DNA from: JACZWL01 sp046756445
GTDB taxonomy: Bacteria > Pseudomonadota > Gammaproteobacteria > Steroidobacterales > Woeseiaceae
Direction: 5' to 3'
DNA length: 5,374 bases
Assembly (NCBI GenBank): GCA_046756445.1
Contig: JBHHWI010000151.1
Location: forward strand, 1-5,374
The notes below the pieces were generated by a model. It saw only the letters and a list, made by a program, of their open reading frames with translations, did not search any database and was not told where the DNA came from. Positions within the stretch are counted from its first letter, which is position 1. Every line of letters begins with the position of its first letter. The position numbers and the translations under genes are program-made. Positions 1-5,370 of this stretch are shown piece after piece.

Positions 1-600
1 CGGCCGTCTGCCGGTGGGCTTTGGGGCACGCACCAGTATATGGGGCCCGTGCCTTACGACGGGGAGGTGAGATTTCGATTTCGCATACAGTCGAGGCGTT
101 CCGGATACAGTTCGAGCGACAGTTTCTACAGGGAAAGTGATCGGTACTTTTTGGTGCCTATGGGTGACGTCTCATGGTCGGGTACAAAGGTGATAGACAT
201 AACAGAGACCTTCGTGATCGAGCCGCAAGGAAGGAGACCGAACAAAACGTTGAACATCGAAAAACAAATATTCCCAAACACGTACACGGGCCCGATTACG
301 GACACAGAGACGCTGACGATTCACAACAAGTCCGGGAATACGATTACGATTACGCAACCGCAGGTCGTGGGCAGGTCGACGGGAGCACCCATACCGGAGA
401 TGACGGTATCTACGCCGGCAAACCTCACTATCGCAAATGGCGGCACAATGACCTTTGATGTCACGTATTCGGACAATATCGACGGAACCGGCGGAAGGTT
501 TGCCCAGGGCAAAATGGAGATCACCTGGAGTGACGGTACGACGACCTGCCCGTTTGGCCCCATCTGGGTGGATGGCAGTTTTTGGATTAATCCACCTTGA
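1..600 (+). CDS. 3' part of an unrecognised beta-rich protein with an Ig-like (choice-of-anchor D / ASH-type) C-terminal domain
   Basis: The frame is open from base 1 to the TGA at 598-600 (199 codons), so the gene probably starts left of the window. The first in-frame ATG (40-42) has no Shine-Dalgarno sequence ahead of it. I do not recognise the protein. The last ~95 residues alternate short beta-like segments and turns: LTIHNKSGNTITIT, then ANLTIANGGTMTFDVTYS, then KMEITWSDGT. This order (strand, N-x-S/G-N turn, 'I-x-x-G-x-x-x-x-F-x-V' strand, terminal strand) resembles the Ig-like domains called choice-of-anchor D or ASH/HYDIN, usual in secreted or surface proteins of bacteria. The N-terminal half is rich in Arg, Ser, Tyr and Phe and has no recognisable motif. 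There is a single Cys (codon 183) and no membrane segment. The fold assignment is inference from pattern; the function is unknown. Base composition is visibly lower in G+C than the capsule genes downstream. Confidence 0.6.
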   Translation, partial: RPSAGGLWGTHQYMGPVPYDGEVRFRFRIQSRRSGYSSSDSFYRESDRYFLVPMGDVSWSGTKVIDITETFVIEPQGRRPNKTLNIEKQIFPNTYTGPITDTETLTIHNKSGNTITITQPQVVGRSTGAPIPEMTVSTPANLTIANGGTMTFDVTYSDNIDGTGGRFAQGKMEITWSDGTTTCPFGPIWVDGSFWINPP

Positions 601-668
601 TCCAATGATGCCAGGCAATGCAAGCGCAATGTCGATCAAAAAGGACTTACGATCCGGGCGCTGACACA

Positions 669-706
669 TTCGCAGCTGGCTTTTTACTCGGCGTAAGGGC
701 TGCGAA
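669..706. repeat. Imperfect hairpin with 8-bp perfect outer arms
   Basis: TTCGCAGC (669-676) is the exact reverse complement of GCTGCGAA (699-706). An inner pair TTAC (684-687) / GTAA (693-696) could close a second stem around a 5-nt loop. It lies about 70 nt after the stop of the first gene, where a transcript end would be expected. However, no T-run follows on either strand, so I do not call it an intrinsic terminator. It could be an RNA 3' structure, a mobile-element end, or chance. Confidence 0.35.
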
Positions 707-969
707 ATTCAGGGTTTGGGCGAGTTGATGAGGCGCGTTAACAGCAGGAGGCCACTGTTTCCCGGCCGGTGGCATCGACGAGCGAACACCGGCACGCTTG
801 CACCGCAGGCCAAACGCATTTGTTTTTGCTGCGTGTCCTCATCGATGCAGCGAATGGCAAAGAACACCTGCAACGTTAGCAACCGGATCGTCCGGACGGC
901 GAGAAGACCGCAAGCCCGAATCTGCCTGCCATGCTGATAACCGTGTGCAACATCGCATGGATGTGCTAC

Positions 970-990
970 CGCGCTTAGCGGAAAAGCGCG
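970..990. repeat. Short GC-rich hairpin
   Basis: CGCGCTT (970-976) pairs with AAGCGCG (984-990) across a 7-nt loop. No T-run follows on either strand, so it is not a convincing terminator. It lies in the gene-poor stretch and has no assigned role. Confidence 0.3.
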
Positions 991-1020
991 AGTAATTGAC
1001 CATGACCACTGAGCAAAAAG

Positions 1021-1037
1021 GGAAACACAGTGTTTCC
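1021..1037. repeat. 17-bp palindrome, operator-like
   Basis: GGAAACAC (1021-1028) and GTGTTTCC (1030-1037) are exact reverse complements separated by one base. The symmetry and the tiny spacer fit a dimeric-regulator site better than an RNA hairpin. No promoter or intact gene is recognisable next to it, so its function is unknown. Chance occurrence in a window of this size is possible. Confidence 0.3.
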
Positions 1038-1195
1038 GAAATGCAGGTCTGGTGGCACTGCCGGCCTGTCCCGGTTGTGGCGGGTGCTCCAATCAGGATC
1101 TCGTTCTGTCCATACCGTGATAGCGAAGCTTGCCGGGAACACAGCAGGCTGTGGTTGCTCGACGACAGCGAAGTGTCGATTTCACGGCGACCCAA

Positions 1196-1353
1196 GTGAA
1201 TGAATACCTTTGGAACGTTACCGACAAGCAGGCGCCCCTGGAATCGGGGCAGCTCACAACACCTACCGTTACGACGAGAGCTCGGACAACCTGACGTCCG
1301 AGCATCAGTGCTACGGGCGTGACCATCGAGCCTCGAACAACGAAGACAAATAA
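1196..1353 (+). pseudogene. Possible frameshifted remnant of a YD-repeat (RHS-like) protein
   Basis: Two adjacent frames read like consecutive parts of one YD-repeat unit. The frame covering 1196-1255 gives VNEYLWNVTDKQAPLESGQL. The frame covering 1249-1350 gives NTYRYDESSDNLTSE, followed by TAA and TGA stops at 1351-1356. RHS/YD proteins commonly carry a 'Y-x-Y/W-D ... L ... Y-R-Y-D-x-x-G-N-L-T' pattern; here the usual Gly before Asn is Asp. A single-base indel near 1249-1255 would be needed to join the halves. No longer stretch of YD repeats is visible on either side, so at most this is a small relic of a once larger gene. The resemblance is by eye over about 35 residues and could be coincidence. 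Confidence 0.27.
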
Positions 1354-1649
1354 TGAAAAGGTTTTTGGCCGAGGCACGTTCGTTATACTGCGAACAAGAG
1401 ACCGCGTAGCGCTGCGCGTGATGAGCTCAATAATTTTATTAAGTCAGGCCAGCTACGTTCCGGAATCCTTTGGGCGACGTGCAAGCGCAATGGCGAGGTG
1501 TGCGAACAGTGTAAGGAGATCTCCTGTACCGCCAAAAGACGTGACTTGGATGTCCGCCAATACAAGTTCGACAACGTGGAAATTATTGACCCGCACACTG
1601 GCTCGCCATCGGCAGGTCCTGACTCTCTGGCAACGGCCATCATGAAAAT

Positions 1650-1682
1650 CAGCCTGGCATTATTGCGGCCGGCCTGTTTTTT
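1650..1682 (+). terminator. Putative intrinsic terminator ahead of the polysaccharide genes
   Basis: CAGCCTGGC (1650-1658) can pair with GCCGGCCTG (1668-1676), with one mismatch and one G-T pair, around a 9-nt loop. Six T residues (1677-1682) follow directly. An A-run at 1645-1648 faces the T-run, so the structure might also work weakly on the other strand. It would end transcription from the upstream accessory region before tviB. This implies that the dehydrogenase gene has its own promoter in the ~60 bases that follow, although I cannot point to a good one. Confidence 0.5.
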
Positions 1683-1714
1683 GCAGCCTGTCCCATTAGA
1701 TCTTGCGAACCCGG

Positions 1715-1728
1715 GCTTCGATCGAAGC
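1715..1728. promoter_or_regulatory. 14-bp perfect palindrome upstream of tviB, possible operator
   Basis: GCTTCGA (1715-1721) is followed directly by its reverse complement TCGAAGC (1722-1728). It ends 16 nt before the ATG at 1745 and just upstream of the ribosome-binding region. A repressor dimer bound here could block transcription or initiation of the dehydrogenase gene. No regulator gene is in the window, and a perfect 14-bp palindrome can arise by chance in several kb. Confidence 0.3.
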
Positions 1729-1744
1729 ACGCAATGGACAGGCA

Positions 1745-3025
1745 ATGACATTTGAACTTGATGACACGCGCATCGGCGTGATCGGACTGGGTTACGTGGG
1801 GCTGCCACTGGCTGTTGCGCTGGGCAAGAAGTTTCGGACAGTCGGTTTCGAGGTGAATGCCGAACGCGTCGCCGAGCTTGTCAACGGCCAGGATCTGACG
1901 CTGGAGGTGTCGAGCGAAGAATTGCTTGAAGCCAGCCAGCTCAGCTACTCCACCGAACCCGGTGCGCTGGCGGACTGCAACTTCTATATCGTCACGGTGC
2001 CGACGCCGATCGGCGATGGCAAGTTGCCGGAGCTGACGCCCCTGCGCAAGGCCAGTGAAACCATCAGCGGGCTGCTCAAGCCGGGCGATGTGGTGGTGTA
2101 CGAGTCGACCGTCTATCCGGGTGCGACCGAGGAGTTCTGTGTGCCGCTGCTCGAGCGCGGATCCGGCCTCGTGCTGAACAAGGATTTCTTCGTCGGTTAC
2201 AGCCCGGAGCGTGTCAACCCGGGGGACAATGAACATCACCTTGTGAACATTCTGAAAGTGACGGCGGGCTCGACCCCGGAATGCGCCGATCATGTGGATG
2301 CCGTCTATGCATCGGTGATCGCTGCCGGCACCCGCAAGGCATCGAGCATCAAGGTCGCAGAGGCGGCCAAGGTGATCGAGAACACGCAACGCGACGTCAA
2401 CATCGCCCTGATAAACGAGCTGGCAATGATCTTCGAGCGCGTCGGCGTGGACACCGAAGAAGTCCTGGAGGTCGCCGGCACCAAGTGGAACTTCCTGCCG
2501 TTCAGGCCGGGCCTCGTCGGCGGCCACTGCATAGGAGTGGACCCCTATTATCTGACCTACAAGGCGCAGGACCTGGGGTATCACCCGGAAATGATCCTGG
2601 CCGGCCGGCGGATCAACGACAACATGGGATTGTACGTGGCCTCCCGCATCGTCAAGCTGATGATCACCAAGGGCATGCAGCCGACGGAGTGTCGCCTTCT
2701 GGTACTCGGCCTGGCGTTCAAGGAAAACTGCCCGGATGTGCGCAACACCAAAGTGGTAGACGTCATTCGGGAGCTGCGCTCCTTCGGCGCATCCGTAGAC
2801 GTATTCGACCCGTGGGTGGATGCAAGTCAGGCCAGGGCGGAATACGGCATCGAGATGACAGAGCAGCCGGCCGAAGGGTCATATGATGTGGTCGTGATTG
2901 CCGTCGCACATCGGCAGTTCCTGGCAAACGGCGAGCAGGGGATACGGGCATACGGCAAAGCCGGATCCCTGGTCTACGACGTCAAATATGCCCTGCCGCC
3001 GGATGCAGCCGATGGCAGACTCTGA
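1745..3025 (+). CDS. tviB: UDP-N-acetyl-D-glucosamine/galactosamine 6-dehydrogenase, TviB/WbpO family
   Basis: This enzyme oxidises C6 of a UDP-N-acetylhexosamine in two NAD+-dependent steps to the uronate, a cytoplasmic precursor of acidic capsule or O-antigen units. The 426-residue length matches TviB. Order of parts: an N-terminal Rossmann domain (about 9-190) with the dinucleotide motif G14-L-G-Y-V-G19 and acidic E36 after beta-2 (GFEVN); the TVPTP loop and YESTVYPG (E120); a central dimerisation helix with KVAEAAKVIENTQRD (K203, K209, N213); the catalytic loop GGHCIGVDPYYL with nucleophile C262 and D266; and a C-terminal UDP-binding domain (about 310-420) with FKENCPDVRNT (R333). The whole protein resembles Salmonella TviB nearly end to end. 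The motifs NTQRD and LPFRPGLVGGHC separate it from UDP-glucose dehydrogenase. I chose ATG 1745 because conserved sequence begins within ten residues and GGACAGG precedes it; the upstream TTG at 1703 adds 14 unlikely residues. GlcNAc versus GalNAc specificity cannot be read from the sequence. Confidence 0.93.
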   Translation: MTFELDDTRIGVIGLGYVGLPLAVALGKKFRTVGFEVNAERVAELVNGQDLTLEVSSEELLEASQLSYSTEPGALADCNFYIVTVPTPIGDGKLPELTPLRKASETISGLLKPGDVVVYESTVYPGATEEFCVPLLERGSGLVLNKDFFVGYSPERVNPGDNEHHLVNILKVTAGSTPECADHVDAVYASVIAAGTRKASSIKVAEAAKVIENTQRDVNIALINELAMIFERVGVDTEEVLEVAGTKWNFLPFRPGLVGGHCIGVDPYYLTYKAQDLGYHPEMILAGRRINDNMGLYVASRIVKLMITKGMQPTECRLLVLGLAFKENCPDVRNTKVVDVIRELRSFGASVDVFDPWVDASQARAEYGIEMTEQPAEGSYDVVVIAVAHRQFLANGEQGIRAYGKAGSLVYDVKYALPPDAADGRL

Positions 3026-3163
3026 AATCGAGATGAGCGGCTCCGGCGGTGAAGGATCTGCACTTGAACAGCGTGCCGATTGTCTCGGTGCAGCGGCACC
3101 ACGAATCCTGATCGCGCGAGCGAGCGACCACCAACGCAGCGCCGGCACGCGCAAAACATCCAC

Positions 3164-3192
3164 TTGCGAATCAAATAATGGCCTCCTACCAT
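3164..3192 (+). promoter_or_regulatory. Weak sigma-70-like promoter candidate for wzi
   Basis: TTGCGA (3164-3169) and TACCAT (3187-3192) lie 17 nt apart, and each matches four of six consensus positions. It would give an untranslated leader of about 90 nt before the wzi ATG. The match is weak and made by eye. Confidence 0.2.
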
Positions 3193-3273
3193 GGGTCGGC
3201 ACTGACCCTAGTCGTATATGACCACTTATCAGCAACTACCGGAGCCGGTATTTACGTGCCGTCCGACGCTAAC

Positions 3274-3280
3274 GGGGGGA
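3274..3280 (+). promoter_or_regulatory. Ribosome-binding site deciding the wzi start
   Basis: GGGGGGA sits 8 nt before the ATG at 3289, a suitable purine-rich Shine-Dalgarno spacing. The upstream in-frame ATG at 3178 has no comparable sequence. Confidence 0.55.
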
Positions 3281-3288
3281 TTCCGGCC

Positions 3289-4779
3289 ATGAAACGACGG
3301 CGATGGCTGTCAATCTGCCTGTTGTTGCTCGCAATCCACTGGCTGACAGCGCCAGCCTTCGCCGGTCCCTATATCGCCCCGGGCGACCTGGCCCTACGGC
3401 ATGACATCCAGTTGCTCGCCGACTACGGCGTCATCGCCGGGACGGTCACGAGCTGGCCGCTGTCCTGGGGCGCGATCATCTCCGACATCGAGCACTACGA
3501 CGACGCGGCCGCGCTGCCCGACGATGTGGAAGACGCGCTGGCCCGGATCCGTGCCCGCGCCAGGCGGGTGACGCGCCTGGACGAGGTGCAGTTCAGCTCG
3601 CGGCTTGCGGTCGCGGAGAGACCCACCGCGATCCGCTCGTTTCAGAACACGCCGCGCGAGGATGCGGAGTTCGGCATCGGCGTTTCATGGACGGGTAAAC
3701 GCTTCAGCATCAACCTGGCGGCAACGGTGGTCGACTCGCCGAAAGACACCAAAGAATATCGGGCCGATGGCAGCGCCATCGGCATGGCAATTGGCAACTT
3801 CACGCTGGCCGCCAGCGCGATGGATCGCTGGTGGGGCCCGGGCTGGGACGGCAGCCTGATCCTGTCGAGCAATGCCCGGCCGGTCCCGGCGCTGGTGATC
3901 GACAGGAACCTGACCAGACCCTTCAAGAGCAGGTTGCTGCGCTGGATCGGCCCCTGGGACCTGAGCCTGATCTTCGGCCGCCTGGAGGGCGATCGCGCCA
4001 TCCGCGATGCCCGTTTCTTCGGCATGCGGGTCAACTTCCGGCCGCTTTCCTCGCTCGAGATCGGCCTGTCCAGGACCGCGCAGTGGTGCGGCGGTGACCG
4101 GCCCTGCGATTTCGACACCTTCATCGATCTGCTGAGCGGCAAGGACAACGTCGGCGATGCCGGCGTCATCCTCGCCAACGAACCCGGCAACCAGCTGGCG
4201 GGCGTCGATTTCCGCTGGTCGAATCACTGGTTTTCCAGACCGATGGCGTTCTACGGCCAGTTTATCGGCGAGGACGAGTCCGGCGGTTTCCCCAGCCGCT
4301 ATCTCGGCCAGGGCGGCATCGAGTTCAGCGGCATGACACGCAAGGGCGGATCCTATCGCTGGTTCGCCGAGCTGGCGGTCACCAATTGCAAATTCTTCGA
4401 GTCGCTCTTGTTCAACTGCGCCTACAACCACGGCATCTATCAGACCGGTTACCGCTTTCGCGGCCGCGCCATCGGCCACGGCGCCGACAACGATGCTCGC
4501 ACTGCCTCACTGGGACTGATATTCGTCAGCGACCGGGCCAACTCATTTCACCTGTTACTGAGAGGCGGCCAGCTCAACCGCGGCGGAGCGCCGGATCCCC
4601 GCAACACGCTGACAGCGACGCCGCAGGACTTCATCGGCCTCGATTTCAGCCTTTCCCGCCGTGCCGGCCGTGGCGCGATCGACTTCGGCCTCGGCTACGA
4701 ACGGATAGACGATTCCCTCACCAGCCTCGCCAACGAAGACGCCCGGGCCTGGCTGCGATGGCAGAGCAATGAGTTCTAA
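3289..4779 (+). CDS. wzi: Capsule assembly Wzi family outer-membrane protein
   Basis: Wzi-family proteins are outer-membrane beta-barrel lectins that hold group 1-type capsule or exopolysaccharide at the cell surface. The product has 496 residues, close to E. coli Wzi (about 480). It opens with a Sec signal peptide: K2 and R3-R5, a Leu-rich core, and a likely cut after A25 (PAFA/GPY). Residues 26-110 give a helical N-terminal part (RHDIQLLADYGVIAG). The rest is alternating beta strands ending in WLRWQSNEF, with the C-terminal Phe typical of BAM substrates. The family signature is the segment from D179 to about L200, including RWWGPGWDGSL (W181, W182, G183, W186). Two close Cys pairs, C267/C273 and C367/C377, could form periplasmic or surface disulfides. 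The start at ATG 3289 is set by the signal peptide and by GGGGGGA upstream. Its place between tviB and a Wzb-like phosphatase supports the capsule role. The polymer it binds is unknown. Confidence 0.87.
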   Translation: MKRRRWLSICLLLLAIHWLTAPAFAGPYIAPGDLALRHDIQLLADYGVIAGTVTSWPLSWGAIISDIEHYDDAAALPDDVEDALARIRARARRVTRLDEVQFSSRLAVAERPTAIRSFQNTPREDAEFGIGVSWTGKRFSINLAATVVDSPKDTKEYRADGSAIGMAIGNFTLAASAMDRWWGPGWDGSLILSSNARPVPALVIDRNLTRPFKSRLLRWIGPWDLSLIFGRLEGDRAIRDARFFGMRVNFRPLSSLEIGLSRTAQWCGGDRPCDFDTFIDLLSGKDNVGDAGVILANEPGNQLAGVDFRWSNHWFSRPMAFYGQFIGEDESGGFPSRYLGQGGIEFSGMTRKGGSYRWFAELAVTNCKFFESLLFNCAYNHGIYQTGYRFRGRAIGHGADNDARTASLGLIFVSDRANSFHLLLRGGQLNRGGAPDPRNTLTATPQDFIGLDFSLSRRAGRGAIDFGLGYERIDDSLTSLANEDARAWLRWQSNEF

Positions 4780-4834
4780 ATGAAGAGATCGACGAAGCCG
4801 GGATTGCGGGTTCAATGGTCGGAGTGCCTCAAAG

Positions 4835-4866
4835 TGGACAAAAATCAATAGCTTCTGCATTATTAT
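4835..4866 (+). promoter_or_regulatory. Sigma-70-like promoter candidate for the phosphatase gene
   Basis: TGGACA (4835-4840) matches the -35 consensus at five of six positions. Seventeen nt later comes CATTAT (4858-4863, four of six). TATTAT (4861-4866) is a better hexamer, but at a 20-nt spacing. The stretch is the most A+T-rich in the wzi-phosphatase gap. Transcription from it would leave a leader of roughly 40 nt. It would allow the phosphatase and following genes to be expressed apart from wzi. Confidence 0.4.
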
Positions 4867-4911
4867 GCCCAACTTACATGACCAAACCGTGCGACCGGCT
4901 GAACGACGCCG

Positions 4912-5352
4912 ATGATCAGGCGTGTATTGGTAGTCTGCGTTGGCAATATTTGTCGAAGCCCGATGGCCGAGGCCTTGTTGCGTACCGGGCTTGGGGCGGA
5001 CGCTGACATCACCGTCAGTTCCGCGGGCATCGGTGCCTTGATCGGATTTCCGCCCGCCGAGCACGCGGTGGAACTGATGCGAGAGGACGGTCTCGATATT
5101 TCCGGTCACCGTGCCAGGCAACTGGATAAGGACCTGATCGCCGCCGCCGACCTGATACTTATAATGGAGTCCGCGCACAAACGAGCCATCGATGAGATCG
5201 ATTCGACCGCACGCGGCAAAGTGCAGCGCTTGTGCGAGTGGCGTGATCAGGACATAGACGATCCGTATCAACAGTCGAGAGAGGCATTCGAGGAGGCGCT
5301 CAAGCTCATCAGGCAGGGCGTGGAAGACTGGCTGACACGACTCAGAGCATAA
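4912..5352 (+). CDS. wzb: Low-molecular-weight protein-tyrosine phosphatase, Wzb/Etp type
   Basis: In capsule and exopolysaccharide systems this cytoplasmic enzyme removes phosphate from the tyrosine cluster of a Wzc-type kinase, cycling polymer assembly and export. The 146-residue product is a typical full-length family member. The N-terminal P-loop is C9-V-G-N-I-C-R15-S16, the C-x5-R-S signature, with C9 the nucleophile and R15 binding phosphate. The general acid is in D116-D117-P-Y119, the conserved DPY loop. Intervening blocks VSSAGIGALIG, GHRARQL and ADLILIME closely parallel E. coli Wzb. The start is fixed: an in-frame TGA at 4900-4902 lies just upstream and ATG 4912 is the first start codon after it. 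The Shine-Dalgarno sequence is poor, so translation may be weak. It lies 132 nt after wzi. The symbol is given by family and context; an arsenate reductase is unlikely given the DPY loop and the neighbours. Confidence 0.93.
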   Translation: MIRRVLVVCVGNICRSPMAEALLRTGLGADADITVSSAGIGALIGFPPAEHAVELMREDGLDISGHRARQLDKDLIAAADLILIMESAHKRAIDEIDSTARGKVQRLCEWRDQDIDDPYQQSREAFEEALKLIRQGVEDWLTRLRA

Positions 5353-5364
5353 AAGAGGCACGAA

Positions 5365-5370
5365 AGAAGG
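5365..5370 (+). promoter_or_regulatory. Ribosome-binding site of a gene beginning beyond the right edge
   Basis: AGAAGG lies 12 nt after the phosphatase stop codon, and the window ends 4 nt later. This is where a Shine-Dalgarno sequence for a closely coupled next gene would sit. In comparable loci that gene is often a Wza export channel or Wzc tyrosine kinase. The start codon itself is not visible. Confidence 0.4.

Larger units (their letters stand above)
601..1649. other. Long stretch without an intact gene; probable gene debris
   Basis: No frame here has a credible start, Shine-Dalgarno sequence and protein-like composition together. The longer open frames on both strands give Arg-, Ser- and Cys-rich translations typical of chance frames. 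What can be seen is an imperfect hairpin (669-706), a 7-bp hairpin (970-990), a near-perfect palindrome (1021-1037), a possible frameshifted YD-repeat remnant (about 1196-1353) and a cysteine-rich frame running from 1357 on. No tRNA, rRNA, CRISPR repeat or recognisable insertion-sequence end was found. The likeliest reading is decayed accessory DNA lying between a surface-protein gene and the polysaccharide genes. Confidence 0.5.
1357..1755 (+). pseudogene. Cysteine-rich open frame without a clear start; unrecognised, probably a gene fragment
   Basis: The frame is open from just after the TAA-TGA stops at 1351-1356 to a TGA at 1753-1755 (132 codons), in the same frame as the YD-like piece before it. 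The part from about 1420 to 1615 reads like a real soluble protein. It includes the Cys cluster C-x6-C-x2-C-x4-C (1480-1527) and the stretch QYKFDNVEIIDPHTGSPS. No ATG lies early in the frame, and the GTG at 1498 would split the Cys cluster and has no Shine-Dalgarno sequence. Beyond about 1640 the frame runs through a terminator-like hairpin and overlaps the start of the dehydrogenase gene, so that tail is unlikely to be genuine. It could be the variable C-terminal tip of the putative RHS-like gene, or chance. I assign no function. Confidence 0.25.
3026..3288. other. 263-base spacer between tviB and wzi
   Basis: No gene is supported here. Short inverted repeats occur, such as GTGCCG (3073-3078) with CGGCAC (3094-3099), but none has a T-run, so no terminator is called. 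The ATG at 3178 is in frame with wzi but would put 37 residues ahead of an evident signal peptide. The second half is less G+C-rich and contains a weak promoter candidate and the wzi ribosome-binding site. The length suggests wzi may be transcribed separately from tviB, or that the spacer is an untranslated leader. Confidence 0.5.

Noticed and set aside
720..900. Integron-like attC core sites (GTTRRRY / RYYYAAC)
   Set aside because: Individual near matches occur, such as GTTAGCA, but none fits the consensus, and no paired core sites with the expected stem were found.
709..1195. Overlapping minus-strand open frames of 118-127 codons in the gene-poor region
   Set aside because: The translations are rich in Arg, Cys, Ser and His, with no family motif and no Shine-Dalgarno sequence. 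I looked for transposase signatures and saw none.
620..1496. A 16-base repeat with one mismatch (620-635 and 1481-1496, sharing GCAAGCGCAATG)
   Set aside because: A 12-base exact match between two places in a 5.4-kb window is expected about once by chance. No flanking structure supports a duplication.
1649..2584. A 311-codon open frame on the minus strand
   Set aside because: It lies opposite the well-supported dehydrogenase. Its translation is rich in His, Arg, Asp and Gln as expected for the antisense of a high-G+C gene, and it shows no family motif.
3178..3288. An in-frame upstream ATG that would extend wzi by 37 residues
   Set aside because: The ATG at 3289 has a strong ribosome-binding site and starts a classical signal peptide, which the extension would bury.
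3685..4479. A 264-codon open frame on the minus strand inside wzi
   Set aside because: It is Ala/Glu/Asp/Gln-rich low-complexity antisense of a high-G+C gene, with no ribosome-binding site or motif.
4780..4851. A 23-codon open frame starting immediately after the wzi stop (TAAATG)
   Set aside because: It is short, has no similarity I recognise, and covers the probable promoter of the phosphatase gene. It is compatible with chance.
4555..5361. A 268-codon open frame on the minus strand across the wzi end and the phosphatase
   Set aside because: It is antisense to two genes with clear motifs and also crosses the gap between them. It shows no recognisable domain.
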